Shown piece after piece: positions 31,608-37,031 of a stretch of 37,031 bases of DNA; position 1 is the first letter of the stretch; the number at the start of each line of letters is the position of its first letter. Below the pieces are notes generated by a model that saw only the letters and a program-made list of their open reading frames with translations, did not search any database and had not been told where the DNA came from. Location of the stretch: positions 1-37,031 of the forward strand of contig JARIGM010000019.1 of assembly GCA_029288865.1 (NCBI GenBank), read 5' to 3'. Origin of the DNA: Candidatus Kaiserbacteria bacterium. Its GTDB lineage: Bacteria > Patescibacteriota > Minisyncoccia > Phycocordibacterales > Phycocordibacteraceae. A program made the position numbers and the translations under genes.

Positions 31608-31643
31608 GTTTATAAAGATGAGGTACCAATTAATTCGACCGAT

Positions 31644-31796
31644 ATGCTTATTACCATCGCTGTTATCTTACTCGTTCTCTGGGCACTCGGTGTCGTGACC
31701 GCATACACGCTCGGAGGATTCATACATCTGTTGCTCGTGGTCGCGATCGTCATGGTCCTGATCCGCGTTATCCAAGGCCGTAACCCGGTCACCTAA
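31644..31796 (+). CDS. lmo0937/DUF5670-family small membrane protein
   Basis: The 50-residue frame from ATG 31644 to TAA 31796 matches the lmo0937 pattern: a first helix I-A-V-I-L-L-V-L-W-A-L-G-V-V, then T-A-Y-T-L-G-G-F-I-H, and a second helix L-L-L-V-V-A-I-V-M-V-L-I-R-V-I-Q-G-R. This is a widespread family of two-helix stress-linked membrane proteins of unknown function. It lies between the typA terminator and the basic protein gene. Confidence 0.85.
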   Translation: MLITIAVILLVLWALGVVTAYTLGGFIHLLLVVAIVMVLIRVIQGRNPVT

Positions 31797-31809
31797 TTCA
31801 CAGACTGCT

Positions 31810-32136
31810 ATGCCGCGTGGAGACAAATCTGCCTATACCGCAAAGCAGAAACGTCAGGCAGAACACATCGAGGAGGGATATGAAAAGCGAGGCGTCTCGA
31901 AAAAGGAAGCTGAGCGACGCGCTTGGGCAACCGAGAACAAGATTTCTGGCGGAGGCCGCAAGAGCGGTTCCGGCAAAGACAAGAAAGAGAATCACGCGCC
32001 TATGAAGAAGGGTGGCAAGATCGGCGGAGTGCGAGGAGGGAAGAAGGGCGGTGAAGCATCCGCTGCGCGGCCTGCAGCCGCGCGCAAAGCCTCTGCTAAG
32101 AAGGCCGCAGCGACCCGCAAACGCCGAGGCACCTAG
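31810..32136 (+). CDS. Small basic Lys/Ala-rich protein ('plasmid stabilization'-like)
   Basis: The 108-residue protein begins P-R-G-D-K-S-A-Y-T-A-K-Q-K-R-Q-A-E-H-I, then E-G-Y-E-K-R-G-V-S-K-K-E-A-E-R-R-A-W-A-T. This is the family often labelled plasmid stabilization protein, a name without much evidence. The second half is Gly/Lys-rich and ends with an Ala/Lys/Arg tail like a histone H1 tail. It probably binds nucleic acid; no active site is seen. Starts 13 nt after the lmo0937-like stop. Confidence 0.72.
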   Translation: MPRGDKSAYTAKQKRQAEHIEEGYEKRGVSKKEAERRAWATENKISGGGRKSGSGKDKKENHAPMKKGGKIGGVRGGKKGGEASAARPAAARKASAKKAAATRKRRGT

Positions 32137-32164
32137 ACTTGCGTAATTTCCACACCTGTGTCAT

Positions 32165-32189
32165 TATAATTTCAGATGTAAAAGTGGAG
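32165..32189 (+). promoter_or_regulatory. -10 box and Shine-Dalgarno for the 67-residue gene
   Basis: TATAAT (32165-32170) would start transcription near 32177; GGAG (32186-32189) lies 8 nt before ATG 32198. This decides ATG over TTG 32192 and GTG 32195. Confidence 0.5.
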
Positions 32190-32197
32190 TATTGGTG

Positions 32198-32401
32198 ATG
32201 AGTGCTCAGAACGAGCTCCTGTCTGCAGCAGAAAAAAAGGCTGTCACTGCGATCCAGATGATACTAAGTACTTTCCATGTGGATCCCAAGTTCCTGGAGA
32301 TGCTGCGACACGAGTTTCCCTCCCCGCGACAACAACTGTTGATCCTCGCTTTTGCTACGGCAGAATCCGAGCGAATACGACAAAAGCCGGTCATCCAATG
32401 A
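32198..32401 (+). CDS. Small helical protein, 67 residues, unknown
   Basis: The product is mostly alpha-helical by composition (S-A-A-E-K-K-A-V-T-A-I-Q-M-I-L-S-T-F) with a central F-H-V-D-P-K-F-L-E-M-L-R-H-E-F-P-S-P-R. No family is recognised. It has a good ribosome-binding site, and its last codons lie inside a strong terminator stem, which supports a real monocistronic gene. Confidence 0.62.
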   Translation: MSAQNELLSAAEKKAVTAIQMILSTFHVDPKFLEMLRHEFPSPRQQLLILAFATAESERIRQKPVIQ

Positions 32402-32412
32402 TGACCGGCTTT
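32383..32412. terminator. Bidirectional terminator between convergent small genes
   Basis: A 13-bp stem (AAAGCCGGTCATC/GATGACCGGCTTT) with a 4-nt loop and A/T runs on both sides; it serves the 67-residue gene and the convergent gene that ends at 32426. Confidence 0.9.
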
Positions 32413-32425
32413 CTATTTTCCTGAT

Positions 32426-32845
32426 TTAACCCTTCGTAATGTCGTTCGGGTTCTCGCGCAGCTGTTCTCCCATATCTGCCATCGCGCTTGCAGACATGTT
32501 TCTTCCTTTAACGAGCCCATCGGGGCCGACGGTTAGATCCTGAACGATTCCGCCTGGCTCAATTCCGGTACGGCTTTGGATTATTTCCATAATTTTGGCT
32601 TCATAACTTGGATCTTCAATTCTTTCTGCCGTCAACGGATTATTATTGCGAGCCTCCTTATCCATAAGAAGCGTAGCGGCGGTGTTCGCCTGAAGTTCCG
32701 AGAAAGGTATATTTCCGTTCTTTGCTACCTCACTTACAAGTTCTCGGAGCATAGCCTTCACGTGTGGGTCATGCTGCTCGGCTTTTGAGGCGGGCTCTTT
32801 CGGGCTCGGCATTTTATTCATCTTGTTTCCAAATCCAAACTTCAT
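32426..32845 (-). CDS. Soluble protein of unknown function
   Basis: The 139-residue protein has no membrane helix and no family I recognise. It is mainly helical: D-P-H-V-K-A-M-L-R-E-L-V-S-E-V-A-K, then a stretch with T-A-A-T-L-L-M-D-K-E-A-R-N-N-N-P-L-T-A-E-R-I-E-D-P-S-Y-E. A short strand region follows (I-V-Q-D-L-T-V-G-P-D-G-L-V-K-G). The start is poorly marked: no ribosome-binding site or clear -10 box. Confidence 0.6.
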   Translation of the reverse strand: MKFGFGNKMNKMPSPKEPASKAEQHDPHVKAMLRELVSEVAKNGNIPFSELQANTAATLLMDKEARNNNPLTAERIEDPSYEAKIMEIIQSRTGIEPGGIVQDLTVGPDGLVKGRNMSASAMADMGEQLRENPNDITKG

Positions 32846-32907
32846 ACAGGGTGGGAATTAATGGTATGTGTACATTGTCCCACTCCGCTCGCCAAATGCA
32901 ATGGCTA

Positions 32908-32935
32908 TTGCAAAATAGAGGGGATATGCTATTAT
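32908..32935 (+). promoter_or_regulatory. Promoter of the DEAD-box helicase gene
   Basis: TTGCAA (32908-32913), a 16-nt spacer and TATTAT (32930-32935) preceded by TGC (extended -10). Predicted start near 32942. Confidence 0.6.
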
Positions 32936-32942
32936 CACGAGT

Positions 32943-33132
32943 AACCAATCTCTACCTGTTTACTGTCTTGAGAGTCGCTCAGGACCAGGCACAGAGCCCC
33001 ACGGGCAATCCCAGGGCCAGCCTGCAAACTCTCGAGATCGGTACGGTAGGAACTTCCTCCGATTACATACCGCGCGCACCTTGCGACAGTTGCAAACAGC
33101 ATCAAAGAAGCGCGTCATTCAACTAACTATAA
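32943..33132 (+). promoter_or_regulatory. Long 5' leader of the DEAD-box helicase gene
   Basis: About 190 nt lie between the predicted start and the helicase ATG. I see no convincing gene in it; a frame from 32926 to 33126 exists but lacks family features and a usable start signal. Long leaders are known for cold-induced DEAD-box helicase genes, where they mediate autoregulation. No specific structure was worked out here. Confidence 0.4.
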
Positions 33133-34464
33133 ATGGCAACAACATACATTCGTCGTACAGACGGTCGTCGTCCTCCGCAAACCGGTGGATACGGTCGCTC
33201 ATCAGGTTCTAATTCACAAGGAGGTTCAAGGGATCGCTCATTTGGAGGCGATCGTCGCGGCGGCTCTTCCTTTGGTGGTGGTCGCTCATTTGGCGGTAAC
33301 CGTTCTCGTGGAGGCGGCGGCAAGCGCGGCTTCGAGGAGATGTCCGTGGACCTCTCAAAACTTATCAACAAAGCAGTACCCGGCAAGGAGCCTGAGGTAT
33401 ATGTCCCGACTCACCAGTTCGTAGACTTCGCGATCGATGATCGTCTTAAGGAGAACATCATCAAGAAGGGTTACACCAAGCCGACCCCGATCCAGGATCA
33501 GTCGATCCCGCACGTCCTTGAAGGGCGCGACATCGTCGGCATGGCGCAGACTGGAACCGGCAAGACTGCCGCCTTCTTGATCCCGCTTATCGACAAGGTG
33601 CTCAAGTTCCGCGAACTCGGCAAGAAGGAGCGCGTGCTCATCATGGTCCCGACCCGTGAGCTCGCTATCCAGATCGAGCAGGAGTTCTACGGATTCGCTC
33701 GCATGCTTCAGATCAACTCAGTTACTTGTGTCGGCGGTGCGAATATCCTTCCGCAGATACGCGTGCTTCGCCGTGATCCGAGCTTCGTTATCGGTACTCC
33801 AGGACGCTTGAAGGATCTCGCTGAGCGCGGCGAACTCAAGTTCAGCGCGTTCAACACGGTCGTTCTCGACGAGGCAGACCGCATGCTCGACATGGGATTC
33901 ATCCCCGATATGCGCGCTATCCTCGGCCAGATGCCGAAGGGACATCACACACTCTTCTTCTCGGCTACGCTTTCACGCGAGATCGAGAAGCTTATCGGTG
34001 ACTTCTTGCATGACCCGGTCCGCGTATCGGTGAAGACCCGCGACACTGCGGAAACCATCGATCAGGACGTGGTATTCATCAAGCCAGGCGAGAACAAGTT
34101 CGAGGTCCTCGCAGCTATGCTCAAGGATTCGAAAGAGTTCAACAAGGTGATCGTCTTCGGCCGCACCAAGCACGGCGTCGAGCGCCTCACTCGCGACTTG
34201 AACCAGCAGGGAATCAAGTCTGAGTCTATCCATGGCGATAAGACGCACGGCAAGCGACAGAAGGCTCTCGGCCTTTTCAAGCAGGATCACGTGAACGTGC
34301 TCGTCGCGACTGACGTCGCGGCACGCGGTCTCGACATCTCCGGCGTCTCGCACGTGATCAACTTCGATCTTCCTGCGACGTACGAGGATTACACGCACCG
34401 TATCGGCCGTACTGGCCGTGCAGGCGTGACCGGCAAGGCGCTCACGTTCATCGAGAAGCGCTAG
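33133..34464 (+). CDS. DEAD-box RNA helicase with N-terminal RGG-like region
   Basis: The 443-residue protein begins with a Gly/Arg/Ser-rich disordered region (about 8-68, R-G-G and F-G-G repeats), then a full DEAD-box core. Motifs: Q motif near 113-122 (Y-T-K-P-T-P-I-Q), motif I AQTGTGKT (138-145), PTRELA (173-178), TPGR near 222, VLDEADRMLD (244-253), SAT (277-279), and HRIGRTGRAG near the C-terminus. Such helicases unwind RNA in ribosome assembly, decay or cold adaptation. The RGG region, normally C-terminal in bacterial helicases, is at the N-terminus here and may drive RNA binding. No ribosome-binding site before the ATG. Confidence 0.95.
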   Translation: MATTYIRRTDGRRPPQTGGYGRSSGSNSQGGSRDRSFGGDRRGGSSFGGGRSFGGNRSRGGGGKRGFEEMSVDLSKLINKAVPGKEPEVYVPTHQFVDFAIDDRLKENIIKKGYTKPTPIQDQSIPHVLEGRDIVGMAQTGTGKTAAFLIPLIDKVLKFRELGKKERVLIMVPTRELAIQIEQEFYGFARMLQINSVTCVGGANILPQIRVLRRDPSFVIGTPGRLKDLAERGELKFSAFNTVVLDEADRMLDMGFIPDMRAILGQMPKGHHTLFFSATLSREIEKLIGDFLHDPVRVSVKTRDTAETIDQDVVFIKPGENKFEVLAAMLKDSKEFNKVIVFGRTKHGVERLTRDLNQQGIKSESIHGDKTHGKRQKALGLFKQDHVNVLVATDVAARGLDISGVSHVINFDLPATYEDYTHRIGRTGRAGVTGKALTFIEKR

Positions 34465-34495
34465 ACATCCTGTTTTCCCCAAGGAGGGTTGGGTA

Positions 34496-34538
34496 TTGAC
34501 AAATCCCACTAATACTATACACTAGTATTAGTGGGATT
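34496..34538 (+). promoter_or_regulatory. Promoter embedded in a 16-bp perfect palindrome
   Basis: TTGACA (34496-34501) is followed by a 16-nt spacer and TACACT (34518-34523). The spacer (34502-34517) is exactly the left arm of a perfect 16-bp inverted repeat whose right arm is 34523-34538. The -10 box sits on the 5-nt loop. This is what a repressor operator over a promoter would look like. As RNA the same sequence could also end the helicase transcript, but there is no clear T-run. Confidence 0.65.
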
Positions 34539-34555
34539 GTTATTTGTAAACATGC

Positions 34556-34607
34556 GTTTGTTACGGCAGAAAGTACCTGCTAAGGGGTATTTTCTGCCGT
34601 AACAAAC
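34556..34607 (+). repeat. 22-bp inverted repeat in the leader of the unknown gene
   Basis: 34556-34577 pairs with 34586-34607: 21 Watson-Crick pairs and one G-T pair, loop of 8 nt. It falls inside the predicted leader RNA and has no T-run, so it is not a normal terminator. A further 6-bp hairpin (CTCTGC/GCAGAG) follows at 34632-34649. It may be an RNA control element, an RNase III-type target, or a relic of a mobile element. Confidence 0.8.
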
Positions 34608-34678
34608 CAAAGCGGCACGCGTCCAATCCAACTCTGCACTTTCGCAGAGCGACCAAACGCACATCAGGAGTACACATC

Positions 34679-35347
34679 ATGGTTGACATCAATCAATCCC
34701 ACGCGATTATGGCTGTGCTAGCTAGCAATGCGCGCTGGGACCAAATTGACTTCAGTGGTTCAAACCTGCAAAAGGCGGTCATTCAAGACGCGCAGGGTGC
34801 GGGTGTCCGATTCACGGAGTTTCTCCAAAACGGCGCACGAATGGAAAAGGTGGAGAGAGTCATTCCTGTACCCACCACTGCAAAAGAGGTGGAAGTTGGA
34901 GATAAGCGGAGTCACGGTTATCGGAAACTCAATGTGCGCCAATTCTTCAGCGACCGACCTGGTCTCAGGACTTCCAAACAATTCAAATCACAAATATTGT
35001 CCCAGTTTTGTTCAGGTGAAGGCCATTATAGCTGGGATCCCATTGCTGTTTATGATATGCCTGGTGAATATGGCGACTGGAACAGCATCTCAGACTTCGG
35101 CACTCGTTGTTTCCAACAGGACTCTTCCAGTGCGTTAGGTCTGCTTGCGGACTTAATTGATGGATCCTCCTATGCGGACGGCCTTCTGGATAAAAATGGC
35201 CGAATGAACCTCTTGTATGCGGGTGGAAAGGTGATCTACATCACTTGTGACTTGCGTGGTAAGGGAGGTATGTATTTGGATTCGGCTGAAATCCTGGTTA
35301 ACTGTACCAGGTTTCGGAATCCACGACTCATTTGCCGAAAGTTCTAA
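34679..35347 (+). CDS. Unknown protein under a palindromic promoter
   Basis: The 222-residue soluble protein was not recognised. The first part (D-F-S-G-S-N-L-Q-K-A-V-I-Q-D-A-Q-G-A-G-V-R-F) recalls a pentapeptide-like or pseudo-repeat stretch. It then has F-S-D-R-P-G-L, a middle block Y-D-M-P-G-E-Y-G-D-W-N, and a C-terminus with Y-A-G-G-K-V-I-Y-I-T-C-D-L-R-G-K-G-G. Five Cys are present. It has an AGGAG site 8 nt before the ATG, a leader of about 150 nt with large hairpins and a strong terminator, so it is a self-contained unit. Codon choice differs from neighbouring genes, suggesting transfer. Confidence 0.7.
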   Translation: MVDINQSHAIMAVLASNARWDQIDFSGSNLQKAVIQDAQGAGVRFTEFLQNGARMEKVERVIPVPTTAKEVEVGDKRSHGYRKLNVRQFFSDRPGLRTSKQFKSQILSQFCSGEGHYSWDPIAVYDMPGEYGDWNSISDFGTRCFQQDSSSALGLLADLIDGSSYADGLLDKNGRMNLLYAGGKVIYITCDLRGKGGMYLDSAEILVNCTRFRNPRLICRKF

Positions 35348-35359
35348 CTAAAGGTACAC

Positions 35360-35396
35360 ATCCCTCGGATTTCAAAATCCGAGGGATTTTATTTTA
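35360..35396 (+). terminator. Intrinsic terminator after the unknown gene
   Basis: A 13-bp perfect stem (35360-35372 with 35375-35387), in practice with a slightly opened loop, followed by TTTTATTTTAT, 12 nt after the stop. Confidence 0.92.
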
Positions 35397-35497
35397 TACC
35401 GCAGCATCTTTGCTTGTTCATCCCTCCTTCAGACGCCAGTTGCATAAATGGTGGAAGTGGTACACTAGAGGGGTACCCGCAGGTCCGGTACTTACCA

Positions 35498-35779
35498 ATG
35501 ACTGAACTCGCAAAAATGGATATCTTCTTTGTCGTCGCGACGATAGGGTTCGTCGTGCTCGCGATCCTGCTCGCCGTACTCATCGTCTACGCGATCAAGT
35601 TCGTGCGTACGGTGACCCGCATCGCGGAGATCGTCGAGGATGAAGCGACATCCATCCGTGATGACATGGATTCAGTTCGCGAAAAAGTAACGGACGGGGT
35701 GAACGGGCTCTTGGCGCTGCTTATACAAGCGATCAAGGCTGGCACGAGTCTGCTTCCATCGAAGAAACGGAAGAAGTAG
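35498..35779 (+). CDS. Single-pass membrane protein with coiled-coil segment
   Basis: The 93-residue protein has one long hydrophobic helix (about 9-35), a polar amphipathic helix with acidic heptad character (about 36-70), and a basic end (K-K-R-K-K). No family is recognised. ATG 35498 is chosen because the upstream open frame has no initiation signal; ATG 35516 is an alternative. It is followed within 36 nt by another anchored protein, so the three genes from here to the window end may form one transcript. Confidence 0.65.
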   Translation: MTELAKMDIFFVVATIGFVVLAILLAVLIVYAIKFVRTVTRIAEIVEDEATSIRDDMDSVREKVTDGVNGLLALLIQAIKAGTSLLPSKKRKK

Positions 35780-35815
35780 CAGACACTTACTAATAGCACC
35801 TTTAACACACAGCAT

Positions 35816-36271
35816 ATGGCAGGAAAGAAAACAGATACGAAGAAAAGCGGAGGGGGAATGCTCGCTGCTGAGATCGGTGCCGGAGTGCTTGCCGCAGCAG
35901 CAGCCGGAGCTGGTTACTATTTTTATGGAGCAAAGGGCGCGAAGAAGCATCGCGCCGCAGCAGCGAAGTGGACGAAGGATCTCAAGAATACGGTCGTGAA
36001 GGAAGCGAAGAAGATCGACAAGTTTGATAAGAAAGCCGTCGCTATGATCGTAGATCGTGCAGCGAAGACATATGAGACTGCTCGCAATGTCCGCAAGGAA
36101 GATCTCCTCGAAGCAGCGAAGGAGTTGAAAGCGAATTGGCAGGAGCTTCAAGCAGAAGTACAGAAGACTGCGAAGAAGAGCGAGAAGAGTGCAGCTATGC
36201 CGGTAAAGAAGGCAGCAAAGACGGCGGCGAAAAAAGCGCCTGCAAAGAAATCAGCAACTAAGAAGTCATAA
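35816..36271 (+). CDS. Anchored Lys/Ala-rich helical protein (histone-H1-like tail)
   Basis: The 151-residue protein has a basic N-tail, one Ala/Gly-rich membrane helix (about 15-36) containing A-A-A-A-A-G-A-G-Y-Y-F-Y-G, then a charged helical region (about 40-128), and a C-terminal K-K-A-A-K-T/A-A-K-K-A-P-A-K-K tail like that of histone H1. Such proteins recur in CPR genomes; the tail probably binds nucleic acid or anionic polymers. No enzyme motif is present. The next gene starts one base after its stop codon, so translation is coupled. Confidence 0.7.
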   Translation: MAGKKTDTKKSGGGMLAAEIGAGVLAAAAAGAGYYFYGAKGAKKHRAAAAKWTKDLKNTVVKEAKKIDKFDKKAVAMIVDRAAKTYETARNVRKEDLLEAAKELKANWQELQAEVQKTAKKSEKSAAMPVKKAAKTAAKKAPAKKSATKKS

Positions 36272-36272
36272 C

Positions 36273-37004
36273 ATGGATAATGATCACGCATCAAAGAGCG
36301 CTAATTGGTTTGAGAAGTACGGCACTGCCGTTTCGGTCTTGGTAGGTCTTATTATTCTTGCCGCAGCGGTGTACTTCGGTCACGGCTTGCAACCAACAAC
36401 GCAGCAAGCATCGACTGGCACGAATGGTCAGCCAGCATCCCCAGCTGTCGATATTAAGAATGTGAAGACACAGGGTGATCCGATCGTCGGCAATGCGAAT
36501 GCTCCAGTCGAGATGGCGCTCTTCTTCGACTATCAGTGTCCATACTGCAAGCAGTTCGATCAGACTGTCCTCTCGCAGATCTATACCAACTACGTCCAGA
36601 CTGGAAAGGTGAAGGTCGTCTTCAAGGATTTCGACTTCATCGGTCCTGATTCGCTCGTCGCATCGGAGTACGAGCATGCGATTTGGGATCTCTACCCGGA
36701 TAAGTTCTACGCATGGTACACGGCGATGTTCGCAGCGCAGGACGAGGAGAACAAGGGCTTCGGCGACGAGGCTTCCATCCAGAAGCTGACTGCAACCGTG
36801 AGTGGCATCGATGCTGCTAAGGTTGCGGCTCAGGTAAAGGCAAAGAAAGCTGAATACGATGCTGCAACCCAAGCGACCTTCACGGAAGCACAGGGCTATG
36901 GAATCCAGGGCACGCCAAGCGTGATCGTTGGCACGACGCTTCTTCAGGGCATGAAGGATTATGCGACGGTGACGGCGTTGCTTGACGCTCAACTCAAGAA
37001 ATAG
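36273..37004 (+). CDS. DsbA-like membrane-anchored thiol oxidoreductase
   Basis: The 243-residue protein has an N-terminal membrane anchor (about 18-38), a Thr/Gln/Ser-rich linker, and a thioredoxin-fold domain (about 66-243). The active site is F-D-Y-Q-C-P-Y-C-K (CPYC at 89-92). The cis-Pro loop G-I-Q-G-T-P-S-V-I-V is near 212-221, and the helical insertion in the middle is typical of the DsbA/BdbD group. It would form disulphides in exported proteins, which fits the Cys-containing surface proteins of this window. Full length. Confidence 0.93.
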   Translation: MDNDHASKSANWFEKYGTAVSVLVGLIILAAAVYFGHGLQPTTQQASTGTNGQPASPAVDIKNVKTQGDPIVGNANAPVEMALFFDYQCPYCKQFDQTVLSQIYTNYVQTGKVKVVFKDFDFIGPDSLVASEYEHAIWDLYPDKFYAWYTAMFAAQDEENKGFGDEASIQKLTATVSGIDAAKVAAQVKAKKAEYDAATQATFTEAQGYGIQGTPSVIVGTTLLQGMKDYATVTALLDAQLKK

Positions 37005-37012
37005 AGAAAAAT

Positions 37013-37031
37013 AAAAAACCCCGGGTGTCCC
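37013..37031 (+). terminator. Probable terminator cut by the window end
   Basis: AAAAAACCCCGGG directly after the DsbA-like stop looks like the 5' arm of a terminator stem; the second arm lies beyond the window. Confidence 0.4.

Noticed and set aside
32926-33126. 66-codon frame upstream of the DEAD-box helicase
   Set aside because: The ATG overlaps the extended -10 box, the nearest purine-rich site is only 2 nt away, and the product has no recognisable features; a helicase leader explains the region better.
36291-36992. Long minus-strand frame inside the DsbA-like gene
   Set aside because: Shadow of a gene with CPYC and cis-Pro motifs; no initiation signals.
1-37031. CRISPR array, tRNA or rRNA genes, transposase or integrase
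   Set aside because: No regularly spaced repeats, no cloverleaf-like or rRNA segments and no recombinase motifs were noticed in reading; a tRNAscan or profile search was not possible.

Overview
The window reads as part of a small streamlined bacterial chromosome, most likely a Candidatus Patescibacteria (CPR) member of the Parcubacteria/Paceibacteria type. Reasons: secreted proteins in the typical CPR style (PKD and IPT/TIG domains, a fibre protein with a C-terminal S74 chaperone and a Cys-rich motif after the signal peptide), many tiny membrane proteins, tightly packed genes, and scattered housekeeping genes without large biosynthetic operons. TGA is a stop here, which argues against the Gracilibacteria/Absconditabacteria code. 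No tRNA, rRNA, CRISPR array, transposase or integrase was seen. The lineage is inferred from style, not from a marker gene.

Layout. 1-4.1 kb: a uracil-DNA-glycosylase-family gene, a PKD-TIG-PKD surface protein, a VanZ-like protein, DUF5946-like and YCII-like small proteins, and small membrane proteins. 4.1-7.85 kb: a probable operon with xseA, xseB, a 52-residue membrane peptide, a DUF2726 nuclease-fold membrane protein and a BaiN/HI0933 flavoprotein. 7.85-8.24 kb: no gene, but a promoter, a heavily base-paired ~350-nt RNA and an intrinsic terminator. 8.3-11.3 kb: ABC-F ATPase, GIY-YIG protein, SemiSWEET-like transporter and TrhO. 11.4-15.8 kb: a 1295-residue fibre with an SGNH-hydrolase domain and an S74 chaperone, then a membrane-anchored protein. 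15.9-18.3 kb: an XRE regulator that looks transferred, metK behind a SAM-riboswitch-like leader, a DUF2177 protein and a small membrane protein. 18.4-27.3 kb: metallo-beta-lactamase-fold protein, envelope and secreted proteins, radC, an orphan OmpR-type regulator, mltG, a GH18-like protein and a lysozyme-like candidate. 27.4-37 kb: an Lrp/AsnC-EgtD-like fusion, a PemK/MazF-like toxin, typA, small basic proteins, a DEAD-box helicase, an unknown gene under an unusual palindromic promoter, coiled-coil and Lys/Ala-rich membrane proteins, and a DsbA-like thiol oxidoreductase.

How it works together. Cell-envelope functions dominate: surface fibres, peptidoglycan cleavage (MltG, GH18-like), thiol chemistry and several anchored proteins. 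This fits a host-attached lifestyle, which is inference. Expression signals fall into two classes. Many genes have a TATAAT-like -10 box ending exactly 6 nt before the ATG and no ribosome-binding site, as expected for leaderless mRNAs. A few (the XRE gene, the small minus-strand membrane gene near 18.2 kb, the unknown gene at 34.7 kb) have -35/-10 pairs, a 5' leader and a Shine-Dalgarno site. The strongest candidates for something undescribed are the structured RNA at 7.9-8.2 kb, the promoter/palindrome/22-bp-hairpin module at 34.5-34.6 kb, and the Lrp-methyltransferase fusion.
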